Notes: generated by a model from the sequence alone, not told the origin. Positions 1 through 12,534 are shown, counted from the stretch's first letter. The stretch: 64,000 nt of DNA from Symsagittifera roscoffensis (GCF_963678635.1 NC_087062.1:1800001-1864000); one strand, 5' to 3'. A program made the numbers and translations.

Positions 1-3000
1 CGATAATTCGTAACAAGACTGCTCGTGTCAGCGCGAAGCCCTGAATGTAACAAGCGACAATTTGTAACAAGACTGCTCGTATCAAGGCGAAGCCATGAAT
101 GTAACAAGCGACAATTCGTAACAAGACTGCTCGTGTCAGGGCAAAGCCGTGAATGTAACAAGCGACAATTCGTAACAAGACTGCTCGTGTCAGCGCGAAG
201 CCCTGAATGTAACAAGCGACAATTCGTAACAAGACTGCTCGTATCAGGGCTAAGCCCTGAATGTAACAAGCGACAATTCGTAACAAGACTGCTCGTGTCA
301 GGGCAAAGCCCTGAATGTAACAAGCGACAATTAGTAACAAGACTGCTCGTGTCTGCGCGCCGCCCTGAATGTAACAAGCGACAATTTGTAACAAGACTGC
401 TCGTATCAAGGCGAAGCCATTAATGTAACAAGCGAAAATTCGTAACAAGACTGCTCGTATCAGAGCGAAGCCCTCAAAGTAACAGGCGACAATTCGTAAC
501 AAGACTGCTCGTATCAAGGCGAAGCCCTGAATGTAACAAGCGACAATTCGTAACAAGACTGCTCGTGTCAGGGCAAAGCCGTGAATGTAACAAGCGACAA
601 TTCGTAACAAGACTGCTCGTGTCAGCGCGAAGCCCTGAATGTAACAAGCGACAATTTGTAACAAGACTGCTCGTATCAAGGCGAAGCCATGAATGTAACA
701 AGCGACAATTCGTAACAAGACTGCTCGTGTCAGGGCAAAGCCGTGAATGTAACAAGCGACAATTCGTAACAAGACTGCTCGTGTCAGCGCGAAGCCCTGA
801 ATGTAACAAGCGACAATTCGTAACAAGACTGCTCGTATCAGGGCTAAGCCCTGAATGTAACAAGCGACAATTCGTAACAAGACTGCTCGTGTCAGGGCAA
901 AGCCCTGAATGTAACAAGCGACAATTCGTAACAAGACTGCTCTTGTCAGCGCGCCGCCCTGAAAGTAACAAGCGACAATTTGTAACAAGACTGCTCGTAT
1001 CAAGGCGAAGCCATTAATGTAACAAGCGAAAATTCGTAACAAGACTGCTCGTATCAGGGCGAAGCCCTCAAAGTAACAGGCGACAATTCGTAACAAGACT
1101 GCTCGTATCAGGGCGAAGCCCTGAATGTAACAAGCGACAATTCGTAACAAGACTGCTCGTGTCAGGGCAAAGCCGTGAATGTAACAAGCGACAATTCGTA
1201 ACAAGACTGCTCGTGTCAGCGCGAAGCCCTGAATGTAACAAGCGACAATTTGTAACAAGACTGCTCGTATCAAGGCGAAGCCATGAATGTAACAAGCGAC
1301 AATTCGTAACAAGACTGCTCGTGTCAGGGCAAAGCCGTGAATGTAACAAGCGACAATTCGTAACAAGACTGCTCGTGTCAGCGCGAAGCCCTGAATGTAA
1401 CAAGCGACAATTTGTAACAAGACTGCTCGTATCAAGGCGAAGCCATGAATGTAACAAGCGACAATTCGTAACAAGACTGCTCGTGTTAGGGCGAAGCCCT
1501 GAGTGTAACAAGCGACAATTCGTAACAAGACTGCTCTTGTCAGCGCGAAGCCCTGAATGTAACAAGCGACAATTCGTAACAAGACTGCTCGTATCAGGGC
1601 GAAGCCCTGAATGTAACAGGCGACAATTCGTAACAAGACTGCTCGTATCAGGGCGAAGCCCTGAATGTAACAAGCGACAATTCGTAACAAGACTGCTCGT
1701 GTCAGGGCGAAGCCCTGAATGTAACAAGCGACAATTCGTAACAAAACTGCTCGTGTCAGCGCGAAGCCCTGAATGTAACAAGCGACAATTCGTAACAAGA
1801 CTGCTCGTGTCAGGGCTAAGCCCTGAATGTAACAAGCGACAATTCGTAACAAGACTGCTCGTGTCAGGGCGAAGCCCTGAATGTAACAAGCGACAATTCT
1901 TAACAAGACTGCTCGTATCAGGGCTAAGCCCTGAATGTAACAAGCGAAAATTTGTAACAAGACTGCTCGTATCAAGGCGAAGCCATGAATGTAACAAGCG
2001 ACAATTCGTAACAAGACTGCTCGTGTCAGCGCGAAGCCCTGAATGTAACAAGCGACAATTTGTAACAAGACTGCTCGTATCAAGGCGAAGCCATGAATGT
2101 AACAAGCGACAATTCGTAACAAGACTGCTCGTGTTAGGGCGAAGCCCTGAGTGTAACAAGCGACAATTCGTAACAAGACTGCTCTTGTCAGCGCGAAGCC
2201 CTGAATGTAACAAGCGACAATTCGTAACAAGACTGCTCGTATCAGGGCGAAGCCCTGAATGTAACAGGCGACAATTCGTAACAAGACTGCTCGTATCAGG
2301 GCGAAGCCCTGAATGTAACAAGCGACAATTCGTAACAAGACTGCTCGTGTCAGGGCGAAGCCCTGAATGTAACAAGCGACCTTTCGTAACAAAACTGCTC
2401 GTGTCAGCGCGAAGCCCTGAATGTAACAAGCGACAATTCGTAACAAGACTGCTCGTGTCAGGGCTAAGCCCTGAATGTAACAAGCGACAATTCGTAACAA
2501 GACTGCTCGTGTCAGGGCGAAGCCCTGAATGTAACAAGCGACAATTCGTAACAAGACTGCTCGTATCAGGGCTAAGCCCTGAATGTAACAAGCGAAAATT
2601 CGTAACAAGACTGCTCGTATCAGGGCGAAGCCCTGAATGTAACAAGCGACAATTCGTAAGAAGACTGCTCGTATCAGGGCGAAGCCCTGAATGTAACAAG
2701 CGACAATTCGTAACAAGACTGCTCGTGTCAGGGCAAAGCCCTGAATGTAACAAGCGACAATTCGTAACAAGACTGCTCATGTCAGCGCGACGCCCTGAAT
2801 GTAACAAGCGATAATTTGTAACAAGACTGCTCGTATCAAGGCGAAGCCATGAATGTAACAAGCGACAATTCGTAACAAGACTGCTCGTGTTAGGATGAAG
2901 CCCTGAGTGTAACAAGCGACAATTCGTAACAAGACTGCTCGTGTCAGCGCGAAGCCCTGAATGTAACAAGCGACAATTTGTAACAAGACTGCTCGTATCA

Positions 3001-3841
3001 AGGCGAAGCCATGAATGTAACAAGCGACAATTCGTAACAAGACTGCTCGTGTTAGGATGAAGCCCTGAGTGTAACAAGCGACAATTCGTAACAAGACTGC
3101 TCGTGCCAGCGCGAAGCCCTGAATGTAACAAGCGACAATTTGCAACAAGACTGCTCGTATCAAGGCGAAGCCATGAATGTAACAAGCGACAATTCGTAAC
3201 AAGACTGCTCGTGTTAGGGCGAAGCCCTGAGTGTAACAAGCGACAATTCGTAACAAGACTGCTCTTGTCAGCGCGAAGCCCTGAATGTAACAAGCGACAA
3301 TTCGTAACAAGACTGCTCGTATCAGGGCGAAGCCCTGAATGTAACAGGCGACAATTCGTAACAAGACTGCTCGTATCAGGGCGAAGCCCTGAATGTAACA
3401 AGCGACAATTCGTAACAAGACTGCTCGTGTCAGGGCGAAGCCCTGAATGTAACAAGCGACAATTCGTAACAAGACTGCTCGTGTCAGCGCGAAGCCCTGA
3501 ATGTAACAAGCGACAATTCGTAACAAGACTGCTCGTGTCAGGGCGAAGCCCTGAATGTAACAAGCGACAATTCGTAACAAGACTGCTCGTGTCAGGGCGA
3601 AGCCCTGAATGTAACAAGCGACAATTCGTAACAAGACTGCTCGTGTTAGGGCGAAGCCCTGAGTGTAACAAGCGACAATTCGTAACAAGACTGCTCTTGT
3701 CAGCGCGAAGCCCTGAATGTAACAAGCGACAATTCGTAACAAGACTGCTCGTATCAGGGCGAAGCCCTGAATGTAACAGGCGACAATTCGTAACAAGACT
3801 GCTCGTATCAGGGCGAAGCCCTGAATGTAACAAGCGACAAT

Positions 3842-6280
3842 TCATAACAAGACTGCTCGTGTCAGGGCGAAGCCCTGAATGTAACAAGCGACAATTCGTA
3901 ACAAGACTGCTCGTGTCAGCGCGAAGCCCTGAATAAAACAAGCGACAATTCGTAACAAGACTGCTCGTGTCAGGGCGAAGCCCTGAATGTAACAAGCGAC
4001 AATTCGTAACAAGACTGCTCGTGTCAGGGCGAAGCCCTGAATGTAACAAGCGACAATTCGTAACAAGACTGCTCGTGTCAGGGCGAAGCCCTGAATGTAA
4101 CAAGTGACAATTCGTAACAAGCCTGCTCGTGTCAGCGCGAAGCCCTGAATGTAACAAGCGACAATTCGTAACAAGACTGCTCGTGTCAGGGCGAAGCCCT
4201 GAATGTAACAAGCGACAATTCGTAACAAGACTGCTCGTGTCAGGGCGAAGCCCTGAATGTAACAAGCGACAATTCGTAACAAGACTGCTCGTATCAGGGC
4301 TAAGCCCTGAATGTAACAAGCGAAAATTCGTAACAAGACTGCTCGTATCAGGGCGAAGCCCTGAATGTAACAAGCGACAATTCGTAAGAAGACTGCTCGT
4401 ATCAGGGCGAAGCCCTGAATGTAACAAGCGACAATTCGTAACAAGACTGCTCGTGTCAGGGCAAAGCCCTGAATGTAACAAGCGACAATTCGTAACAAGA
4501 CTGCTCGTGTCAGCGCGACGCCCTGAATGTAACAAGCGACAATTTGTAACAAGACTGCTCGTATCAGGGCGAAGCCCTGAATGTAACAAACGACAATTCG
4601 TAACAAGACTGCTCGTGTCAGGGCAAAGCCCTGAATGTAACAAGCGACAATTCGTAACAAGACTGCTCGTGTCAGCGCGACGCCCTGAATGTAACAAGCG
4701 ACAATTTGTAACAAGACTGCTCGTATCAAGGCGAAGCCATGAATGTAACAAGCGACAATTCGTAACAAGACTGCTCGTGTTAGGATGAAGCCCTGAGTGT
4801 AACAAGCGACAATTCGTAACAAGACTGCTCGTGTCAGCGCGAAGCCCTGAATGTAACAAGCGACAATTTGTTACAAGACTGCTCGTATCAAGGCGAAGCC
4901 ATGAATGTAACAAGCGACAATTCGTAACAAGACTGCTCGTGTTAGGATGAAGCCCTGAGTGTAACAAGCGACAATTCGTAACAAGACTGCTCGTGTCAGC
5001 GCGAAGCCCTGAATGTAACAAGCGACAATTTGTAACAAGACTGCTCGTATCAAGGCGAAGCCATGAATGTAACAAGCGACAATTCGTAACAAGACTGCTC
5101 GTGTTAGGGCGAAGCCCTGAGTGTAACAAGCGACAATTCGTAACAAGACTGCTCTTGTCAGCGCGAAGCCCTGAATGTAACAAGCGACAATTTGTAACAA
5201 GACTGCTCGTATCAAGGCGAAGCCATGAATGTAACAAGCGACAATTCGTAACAAGACTGCTCGTGTTAGGGCGAAGCCCTGAGTGTAACAAGCGACAATT
5301 CGTAACAAGACTGCTCTTGTCAGCGCGAAGCCCTGAATGTAACAAGCGACAATTCGTAACAAGACTGCTCTTGTCAGCGCGAAGCCCTGAATGTAACAAG
5401 CGACAATTCGTAACAAGACTGCTCGTGTCAGGGCGAAGCCCTGAATGTAACAAGCGACAATTCGTAACAAGACTGCTCGTATCAGGGCGAAGCCCTGAAT
5501 GTAACAAGCGACAATTCGTAACAAGACTGCTCGTGTCAGGGCGAAGCCCTGAATGTAACAAGCGACAATTCGTAACAAGCCTGCTCGTGTCAGCGCGAAG
5601 CCCTGAATGTAACAAGCGACAATTCGTAACAAGACTGCTCGTGTCAGGGCGAAGCCCTGAATGTAACAAGCGACAATTCGTAACAAGACTGCTCGTGTCA
5701 GGGCGAAGCCCTGAATGTAACAAGCGACAATTCGTAACAAGACTGCTCGTATCAGGGCTAAGCCCTGAATGTAACAAGCGAAAATTCGTAACAAGACTGC
5801 TCGTATCAGGGCGAAGCCCTGAATGTAACAAGCGACAATTCGTAAGAAGACTGCTCGTATCAGGGCGAAGCCCTGAATGTAACAAGCGACAATTCGTAAC
5901 AAGACTGCTCGTGTCAGGGCCAAGCCCTGAATGTAACAAGCGACAATTCGTAACAAGACTGCTCGTGTCAGCGCGACGCCCTGAATGTAACAAGCGACAA
6001 TTTGTAACAAGACTGCTCGTATCAGGGCGAAGCCCTGAATGTAACAAACGACAATTCGTAACAAGACTGCTCGTGTCAGGGCAAAGCCCTGAATGTAACA
6101 AGCGACAATTCGTAACAAGACTGCTCGTGTCAGCGCGACGCCCTGAATGTAACAAGCGACAATTTGTAACAAGACTGCTCGTATCAAGGCGAAGCCATGA
6201 ATGTAACAAGCGACAATTCGTAACAAGACTGCTCGTGTTAGGATGAAGCCCTGAGTGTAACAAGCGACAATTCGTAACAA
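3842..6280. repeat. Higher-order repeat, 1,458 bp (27 monomers)
   Basis: The succession of variants that reads leftward from 4,822 is repeated reading leftward from 6,280, an offset of 1,458 bp or 27 monomers. The copies begin with the same TTAGGATGA variant, and both contain AACAAACG and GTAAGAAG variants at matching places. The copy at 4,871-6,280 has extra internal monomers, so the block was edited after duplication. Confidence 0.75.
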
Positions 6281-6450
6281 GACTGCTCGTGTCAGCGCGA
6301 AGCCCTGAATGTAACAAGCGACAATTTGTTACAAGACTGCTCGTATCAAGGCGAAGCCATGAATGTAACAAGCGACAATTCGTAACAAGACTGCTCGTGT
6401 TAGGATGAAGCCCTGAGTGTAACAAGCGACAATTCGTAACAAGACTGCTC

Positions 6451-8244
6451 GTGTCAGCGCGAAGCCCTGAATGTAACAAGCGACAATTTGTAACAAGACT
6501 GCTCGTATCAAGGCGAAGCCATGAATGTAACAAGCGACAATTCGTAACAAGACTGCTCGTGTTAGGGCGAAGCCCTGAGTGTAACAAGCGACAATTCGTA
6601 ACAAGACTGCTCTTGTCAGCGCGAAGCCCTGAATGTAACAAGCGACAATTCGTAACAAGACTGCTCGTATCAGGGCGAAGCCCTGAATGTAACAAGCGAC
6701 AATTCGTAACAAGACTGCTCGTGTCAGCGCGAAGCCCTGAATGTAACAAGCGACAATTCGTAACAAGACTGCTCGTATCAAGGCGAAGCCATGAATGTAA
6801 CAAGCGACAATTCGTAACAAGACTGCTCGTGTTAGGGCGAAGCCCTGAGTTTAACAAGCGACAATTCGTAACAAGACTGCTCTTGTCAGCGCGAAGCCCT
6901 GAATATAACAAGCGACAATTCGTAACAAGACTGCTCGTATCAGCGCGAAACCCTGAATGTAACAAGCGACAATTCGTAACAAGACTGCTCGTATCAAGGC
7001 GAAGCCATGAATGTAACAAGCGACAATTCGTAACAAGACTGCTCGTGATAGGGCGAAGCCCTGAATGTAACAAGCGACAATTCGTAAGAAGACTGCTCGT
7101 ATCAGGGCGAAGCCCTGAATGTAACAAGCGACAATTCGTAACAAGACTGCTCGTGTCAGGGCAAAGCCCTGAATGTAACAAGCGACAATTTGTAACAAGA
7201 CTGCTCGTGTCAGCGCGACGCCCTGAATGTAACAAGCGACAATTTGTAACAAGACTGCTCGTATCAAGGCGAAGCCATGAATGTAACAAGCGACAATTCG
7301 TAACAAGACTGCTCGTGTTAGGATGAAGCCCTGAGTGTAACAAGCGACAATTCGTAACAAGACTGCTCGTGTCAGCGCGAAGCCCTGAATGTAACAAGCG
7401 ACAATTTGTAACAAGACTGCTCGTATCAAGGCGAAGCCATGAATGTAACAAGCGACAATTCGTAACAAGACTGCTCGTGTTAGGGCGAAGCCCTGAGTGT
7501 AACAAGCGACAATTCGTAACAAGACTGCTCTTGTCAGCGCGAAGCCCTGAATGTAACAAGCGACAATTCGTAACAAGACTGCTCGTATCAGGGCGAAGCC
7601 CTGAATGTAACAAGCGACAATTCGTAACAAGACTGCTCGTGTCAGCGCGAAGCCCTGAATGTAACAAGCGACAATTCGTAACAAGACTGCTCGTATCAAG
7701 GCGAAGCCATGAATGTAACAAGCGACAATTCGTAACAAGACTGCTCGTGTTAGGGCGAAGCCCTGAGTGTAACAAGCGACAATTCGTAACAAGACTGCTC
7801 TTGTCAGCGCGAAGCCCTGAATGTAACAAGCGACAATTCGTAACAAGACTGCTCGTATCAGCGCGAAGCCCTGAATGTAACAAGCGACAATTCGTAACAA
7901 GACTGCTCGTATCAAGGCGAAGCCATGAATGTAACAAGCGACAATTCCTAACAAGACTGCTCGTGATAGGGCGAAGCCCTGAATGTAACAAGCGACAATT
8001 CGTAAGAAGACTGCTCGTATCAGGGCGAAGCCCTGAATGTAACAAGCGACAATTCGTAACAAGACTGCTCGTGTCAGGGCAAAGCCCTGAATGTAACAAG
8101 CGACAATTTGTAACAAGACTGCTCGTGTCAGCGCGACGCCCTGAATGTAACAAGCGACAATTTGTAACAAGACTGCTCGTATCAAGGCGAAGCCATGAAT
8201 GTAACAAGCGACAATTCGTAACAAGACTGCTCGTGTTAGGATGA
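6451..8244. repeat. Higher-order repeat, 918 bp (17 monomers), two copies
   Basis: The blocks 6,451-7,326 and 7,369-8,244 carry the same succession of monomer variants with only a few substitutions, an offset of 918 bp or exactly 17 monomers. Both share the characteristic order of SARSP, RRSHE and LGRSP monomers and the rare GTGATAGGG variant near the middle. This shows that multi-monomer blocks, not single monomers, were the last unit of duplication. Confidence 0.85.
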
Positions 8245-9064
8245 AGCCCTGAGTGTAACAAGCGACAATTCGTAACAAGACTGCTCGTGTCAGCGCGAAG
8301 CCCTGAATGTAACAAGCGACAATTCGTAACAAGACTGCTCGTATCAGGGCGAAGCCCTGAATGTAACAGGCGACAATTCGTAACAAGATTGCTCGTATCA
8401 GGGCGAAGCCCTGAATGTAACAAGCGACAATTCGTAACAAGACTGCTCGTGTCAGGGCGAAGCCCTGAATGTAACAAGCGACAATTCGTAACAAGACTGC
8501 TCGTGTCAGCGCGAAGCCCTGAATGTAACAAGCGACAATTCGTAACAAGACTGCTCGTGTCAGGGCGAAGCCCTGAATGTAACAAGCGACAATTCGTAAC
8601 AAGACTGCTCGTGTCAGGGCGAAGCCCTGAATGTAACAAGCGACAATTCGTAACAAGACTGCTCGTATCAATGCTAAGCCCTGAATGTAACAAGCGAAAA
8701 TTCGTAACAAGACTGCTCGTATCAGGGCGAAGCCCTGAATGTAACAAGCGACAATTCGTAAGAAGACTGCTCGTATCAGGGCGAAGCCCTGAATGTAACA
8801 AGCGACAATTCGTAACAAGACTGCTCGTATCAGGGCGAAGCCCTGAATGTAACAGGCGACAATTTTTAACAAGACTGCTCGTATCAGGGCGAAGCCCTGG
8901 ATGTAACAAGCGACAATTCGTAACATGACTGCTCGTATCAGGGCGAAGCCCTGAATGTAACAAGCGACAATTCGTAACAAGACTGCTCGTATCAGGGCGA
9001 AGCCCTGAATGTAACAAGCGACAATTCGTAACAAGACTGTTCGTCTCAGGGCGAAGCCCTGAAT

Positions 9065-9744
9065 GTTCCGACTGCCTTTTAAGGTCTTTGGAGGAGTAAT
9101 AACACGAAAAAATTAAATAAAAGAAAAAAAAGTTTTTGAGATTTTTTGTGAAAAACATCGCCCAACATGCCATATAAAAATAAAAGTGATAAGTTTTGCT
9201 CCTAGTAACAAATGAATTATGGCAAATAAGCTTCTTTCAAACGATTTGGAACGATTTCTAAGACGTTTTAAACTGCGCTTACGCGTTAATATTGCGAAAT
9301 ATATCGCGCATTATTTTCCGAAATCTTTAAACCCCCATAAATCTACGAAAATTGATCACTGGTGAAACATGATCATATTGCGAAAATCATCACCCCGTAC
9401 GTCATATAAAGTACAAAGTGACAAATTTGCTCCTAATACTAAATCTATTATGACAAACGAGCAATTTCTAGCACGAACTAAATCTCCGCTTTTGCGTTAA
9501 TAGTGCGAAATATATCGCGGATAAATTGTCCCATCAAATTAGTCAAAAAGGCAGTGCTTAAACGCCCATAAATCTACAAAAAATGATCACAGGTTTTCAA
9601 TTTTAAGCTCAGGACAACAATATTTTTAGAATGATATTAAAGAATCCCTTCAAAAATGGCTATTTAAAAAGTGGAAAATTGTCTGAAGAAAAAAACCCAC
9701 CCCGAGCAAAAATATTCCGTTACTTTCGTTACAAAAGTCGGAAC
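9065..9744 (+). other. Array-flanking AT-rich block bounded by GTTCCGACT / AGTCGGAAC
   Basis: The satellite stops abruptly at GTTCCGACTGCC (9,065-9,076). The complementary motif AGTCGGAAC occurs at 9,736-9,744. The 9,065-9,170 part is similar, in inverse orientation, to 12,535-12,666 (both carry the GTTCCGACTG start, a run of A-rich DNA and AAAACATC). No gene is visible. The two ends look like inverted termini, so the block may be a mobile or recombination-bounded unit next to the satellite; this is inference. Confidence 0.4.
9161..9596. repeat. Diverged direct repeat, ~235-bp unit, two copies
   Basis: 9,165-9,365 and 9,400-9,590 share a run of phrases in the same order: CATATAAA, AAGTGA, TTTGCTCCTA, a GCGTTAATA..TGCGAAATATATCGCG core, CCCATAAATCTAC and ATGATCAC. 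Similarity is diffuse, with small indels. No coding potential is seen. Confidence 0.7.
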
Positions 9745-10309
9745 AACAACAACAAGGCATTATAATCAGCAAGTCAGAAAGCTTATCTCAAACGCGGCAT
9801 TGACAAGAAACAGCCACTTGCTCCGCTGCGCTTACATCCGGCACGAGAGGAATACTGCGCGAGAATCAGTGTTGCATGCTGAATCTTCTGTTACGAACTG
9901 TGGCCTGTTACGACCACGGTTATAACATCCACCATGGACGAAGAAAGAATTTTTGAAATGATTTTTAACGATATAACAAGTAGAAATTTTAGCAAGAATC
10001 AGTCTAATTGAAATTAGGGAAAAAACAATTAGATAATGGGTTTTATGAAGCTTTACATTCAAAATGAAATTAGCAAAAATATTAGACCAAAAACTATCAG
10101 TTCTGAACGTCACCTTATTTTTAAAAAACAGCAGAACATAACTATTTCGCATGTTGAGCCCGTTTTACATAAAACTCTGAAACACACATGTTATTTTTTA
10201 AAAGAATGTTTATGGTATTTCTTTTCGCTACTTGGTGATAGCAATCTTATTATATGAGGAGCTCTATTAAGCGCCAAAAAAAGACACTTCCATGATAAAA
10301 TTCGGCTGA

Positions 10310-10552
10310 TTGGATAGAAAACATGTAATAATCTCTGAAAAAGAAGTTGAAAAGAACATGTGTGCATTTTCAGGCCGTGTGCAATGGATGACTCACCACA
10401 ACTGTTCTCGAGTGAGACTGGGTCCGGATGTGAAGTGTATCCACTTCATCCGGGAGTCTATGGCCAATGGGAGCATGAAGATAGCCCATGATTGGGCAGT
10501 TGATCACACTGTCGAGGAGGTCAGACAGCATGTCAAGGCCAGGTATGACTAG
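10310..10552 (+). pseudogene. Possible isolated retroelement fragment (pre-integrase region)
   Basis: An 80-codon open frame lies in a GC-richer island (about 10,370-10,550) in otherwise AT-rich DNA. Its second half (VKCIHF ... VEEVRQHVKARY) resembles the pre-integrase stretch of the main element at 27,670-27,760 (VCIKF ... MALKEHVKAKY) in spacing and residues. This suggests a short, old fragment of the same retroelement family. The resemblance is over fewer than 50 residues, so it is tentative. No promoter or splice signal was seen. Confidence 0.35.
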
Positions 10553-10587
10553 CCGGAATAAAATGGATAAATTGGATACATATTATT

Positions 10588-10797
10588 GTTCCGACTTTCG
10601 AAGAAAGAGCGAAATATTTACGATTGGGTTGGTTTTTTATTCAGTCAATTTTTGACTTTTCAACTGATCATTTTTGAAGTAAATTTTTCTATATTATATG
10701 AAAATTTTTTTATTTTGTTGTCTTTTTTTAAAAAAAATTTTAAAACGTCTCTCGAAGATAATCGGAACTTTTGCCCTGATATACGAGCAGTCATGTT
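10588..10797. repeat. Short inverted-repeat unit plus a lone satellite-like segment
   Basis: GTTCCGACTTTCGAAGA at 10,588 is answered by TCTCGAAGATAATCGGAAC ending at 10,768, an imperfect inverted repeat bounding ~180 bp of T-rich DNA. Immediately after it, 10,773-10,797 (GCCCTGATATACGAGCAGTC) matches the reverse complement of the 54-bp satellite apart from a two-base insertion. This is the same border-plus-satellite arrangement as at 9,065 and 12,666. Confidence 0.5.
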
Positions 10798-10799
10798 CG

Positions 10800-11750
10800 A
10801 GTATTATTTTCTCCTCTTAAGACTAATTCCAAAGCAGAGAGTTTTGCAGAAAATTGTTCACTCCCCTAACGAACTTTCTGATTTGAGGTAAGGTCTTACA
10901 GTTTCAGTGCTTAAAAACAAGCAAAAAAGTCGTTTAGAATGGTTTAGAAAATTGCGTTTTTGACGCACGCGTACTTTCGTTGGACGCCTTTAAAACCTCT
11001 AAGTGCCTCCGAGGTTTCAAACGACATCGCTATCGACGTTCAATCATTCAAATCAGCAAACCGAACCAGGAAACAAAAATCAGCAAACAAACGAGAGTGT
11101 TTTTTACCTAAGACTTTTCGGCAAAAAAAAACTTCATAAAACTACATTTCCTCGCAAACTAAACATTTGTTTGACTATATTTTCAAGTTTACTTTCAAAG
11201 TTCTTTGATGGAATCCTGGCATAATTTTACTGAGGTGGTTTGATCTATGTTTCTGAAAAAGTTCGACGAAGAAATGAATTTGACATCAATTTTATTTAGT
11301 AACTTGAAACCTGTTTTAGTCAAACAGAGAGATTTTTGTTTCTCCTGGATGGCGGATTTTTTTTTCAAAAGCATAGACGCTTGATGAAAAAACTAACAGA
11401 AGAAATCGACTTTTTAACTAGCAGTTTTTAGCGGATTTTTGTTTTATCATTCAAAGGTACTGTTTTCGTGAGCTCTAATTTAAAAAGATACTCTACCTGT
11501 TTGTTTTGCAAAATTATGGGGGTTTGAAGACTGGTAGTTTCGCCATCATGTGACAGTAAACGACTGATTTAATTCGTGCTATTAATAGGTGAGCGGAAAG
11601 TTAATCCGTCTTAGAAGTTGTTCCATTTTGAATTTGGGCATGCTAATTGGTCTATTTATTGTTCCGTTTTTCAAAAAAAAACGATGAAAAAATATGACTG
11701 TGGTGATTTTTTGTCATCTAATTTTGGCTGGTTTAAGGCTCAACCCCTGC
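10800..11750. other. AT-rich intergenic DNA, nothing recognised
   Basis: Homopolymer A and T runs and short open frames without coding character. No RNA gene, repeat copy or protein motif was recognised. Confidence 0.5.
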
Positions 11751-11759
11751 TAGCACACC

Positions 11760-12205
11760 CAGGGATGGATCTAGGATTTTCTCGAGGGGGGGGGGGGCGG
11801 ATTTTCAAAAAATGTTCCAAAGTTTTGACGACCTTTTTTTTTTTTTTAGGTCGACCAAATTGATTTTTCGAGCTCTCCCAAAACACTTTTTTGCCCCTAT
11901 TTTTGGGCACTTTTTGAAAAATTTTGACAAAAAAATCGCGTTTTTGGGCACTTTTTGAAAAATTTTGACAAAAAAATCGCGTTTTTTTGGCGCGCGCTCC
12001 CCCTCAAAGTTAGTATATTCTGGCGCCGAAGGCGCCTTTAGAAAATTTTTAGGGTCGGTCGGCCAAAAATGGATTTCTGAAAAAGTATCAAAGGGGGGAC
12101 CCTTTGGATCGGCAGGGGGGGTCGAATCCCTGAGGGGGGGGGGGGCGTCCGCCAACAAACCCCCCCCCCCCCCTCCCGAACCCCCTCCCCCTAAATCCGC
12201 CCCTG
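11760..12205 (+). mobile_element. hAT-type MITE (copy A) with 8-bp target duplication
   Basis: The element begins CAGGGATGGATCTAGG and ends CTAAATCCGCCCCTG, which are imperfect terminal inverted repeats of about 16 bp. It is flanked on both sides by AGCACACC (11,752-11,759 and 12,206-12,213), a perfect 8-bp target-site duplication. CAGGG termini with an 8-bp duplication are typical of the hAT superfamily. Inside are long G and C homopolymers and a ~38-bp direct repeat (GGGCACTTTTTGAAAAATTT) but no transposase, so it is non-autonomous. Two relatives lie at 13,329 and 14,115. Confidence 0.85.
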
Positions 12206-12534
12206 AGCACACCACTGTTTTAGCATGACTGGCTGTTCAATTTAAAACGAGTCTAACTAAACTAATCGTTTATACTTTGATGCTAACAGTTTAACCTGAA
12301 GTTTTCACGCGTAGCGAAATATCCCGCTCTGCAAAATCTATTCAAATTGAAATGAAGCAAGCTAATTGTTCTTAATTATTCATTACACGACTCGAAATTT
12401 AAAACATAAAATTTGATATTAGCAGCCTAAAACCAGTCGGATCATTCAGGTCTTTGCCGAGATGCGAGCAGTCTTGTTGATTTGCTATATGCAGAATACA
12501 TAACTTTGTTCTTGCAAAGTAACCTCTTGTACTA

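Larger units (their letters stand above)
1..9064. repeat. 54-bp satellite array (~168 monomers)
   Basis: Head-to-tail 54-bp monomers fill the region, and the array is already under way at base 1, so it continues outside the window. The canonical monomer contains a perfect 6-bp inverted repeat with a 3-nt loop (CAGGGC-GAA-GCCCTG; loop variants TAA and AAA), then GTAACAAG, a 9-bp spacer CGACAATTC, a second GTAACAAG, then ACTGCTC. Common variants are CAGCGC..., CAAGGC...GCCATG and TAGGGC...GCCCTGAG, which weaken the stem. I saw no indels between monomers: reading frames stay in phase across the whole array. Because 54 is a multiple of 3 and the monomer lacks stops in several frames, long 18-residue-periodic open frames appear on both strands. 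I treat these as satellite by-products. The array ends at the unique sequence GTTCCGACTGCC at 9,065. Confidence 0.97.

Noticed and set aside
25-8928. Plus-strand SPECNKRQFVTRLLVS repeat proteins and minus-strand RIVACYIQGFAL repeat proteins
   Set aside because: Alternative-frame readings of the same 54-bp satellite, interrupted many times.
1-9064. CRISPR array
   Set aside because: Monomers are contiguous with no unique spacers, and nothing else in the window suggests a prokaryote.
1-9064. CENP-B box in the satellite (TTCGTAACAAGACTG)
   Set aside because: TTCG and the central A fit, but the CGGG half is absent, so the core is incomplete.
11805-12228. Pro/Gly-rich proteins at 11.8-12.2 kb
   Set aside because: Produced by G and C homopolymers inside the hAT MITE.
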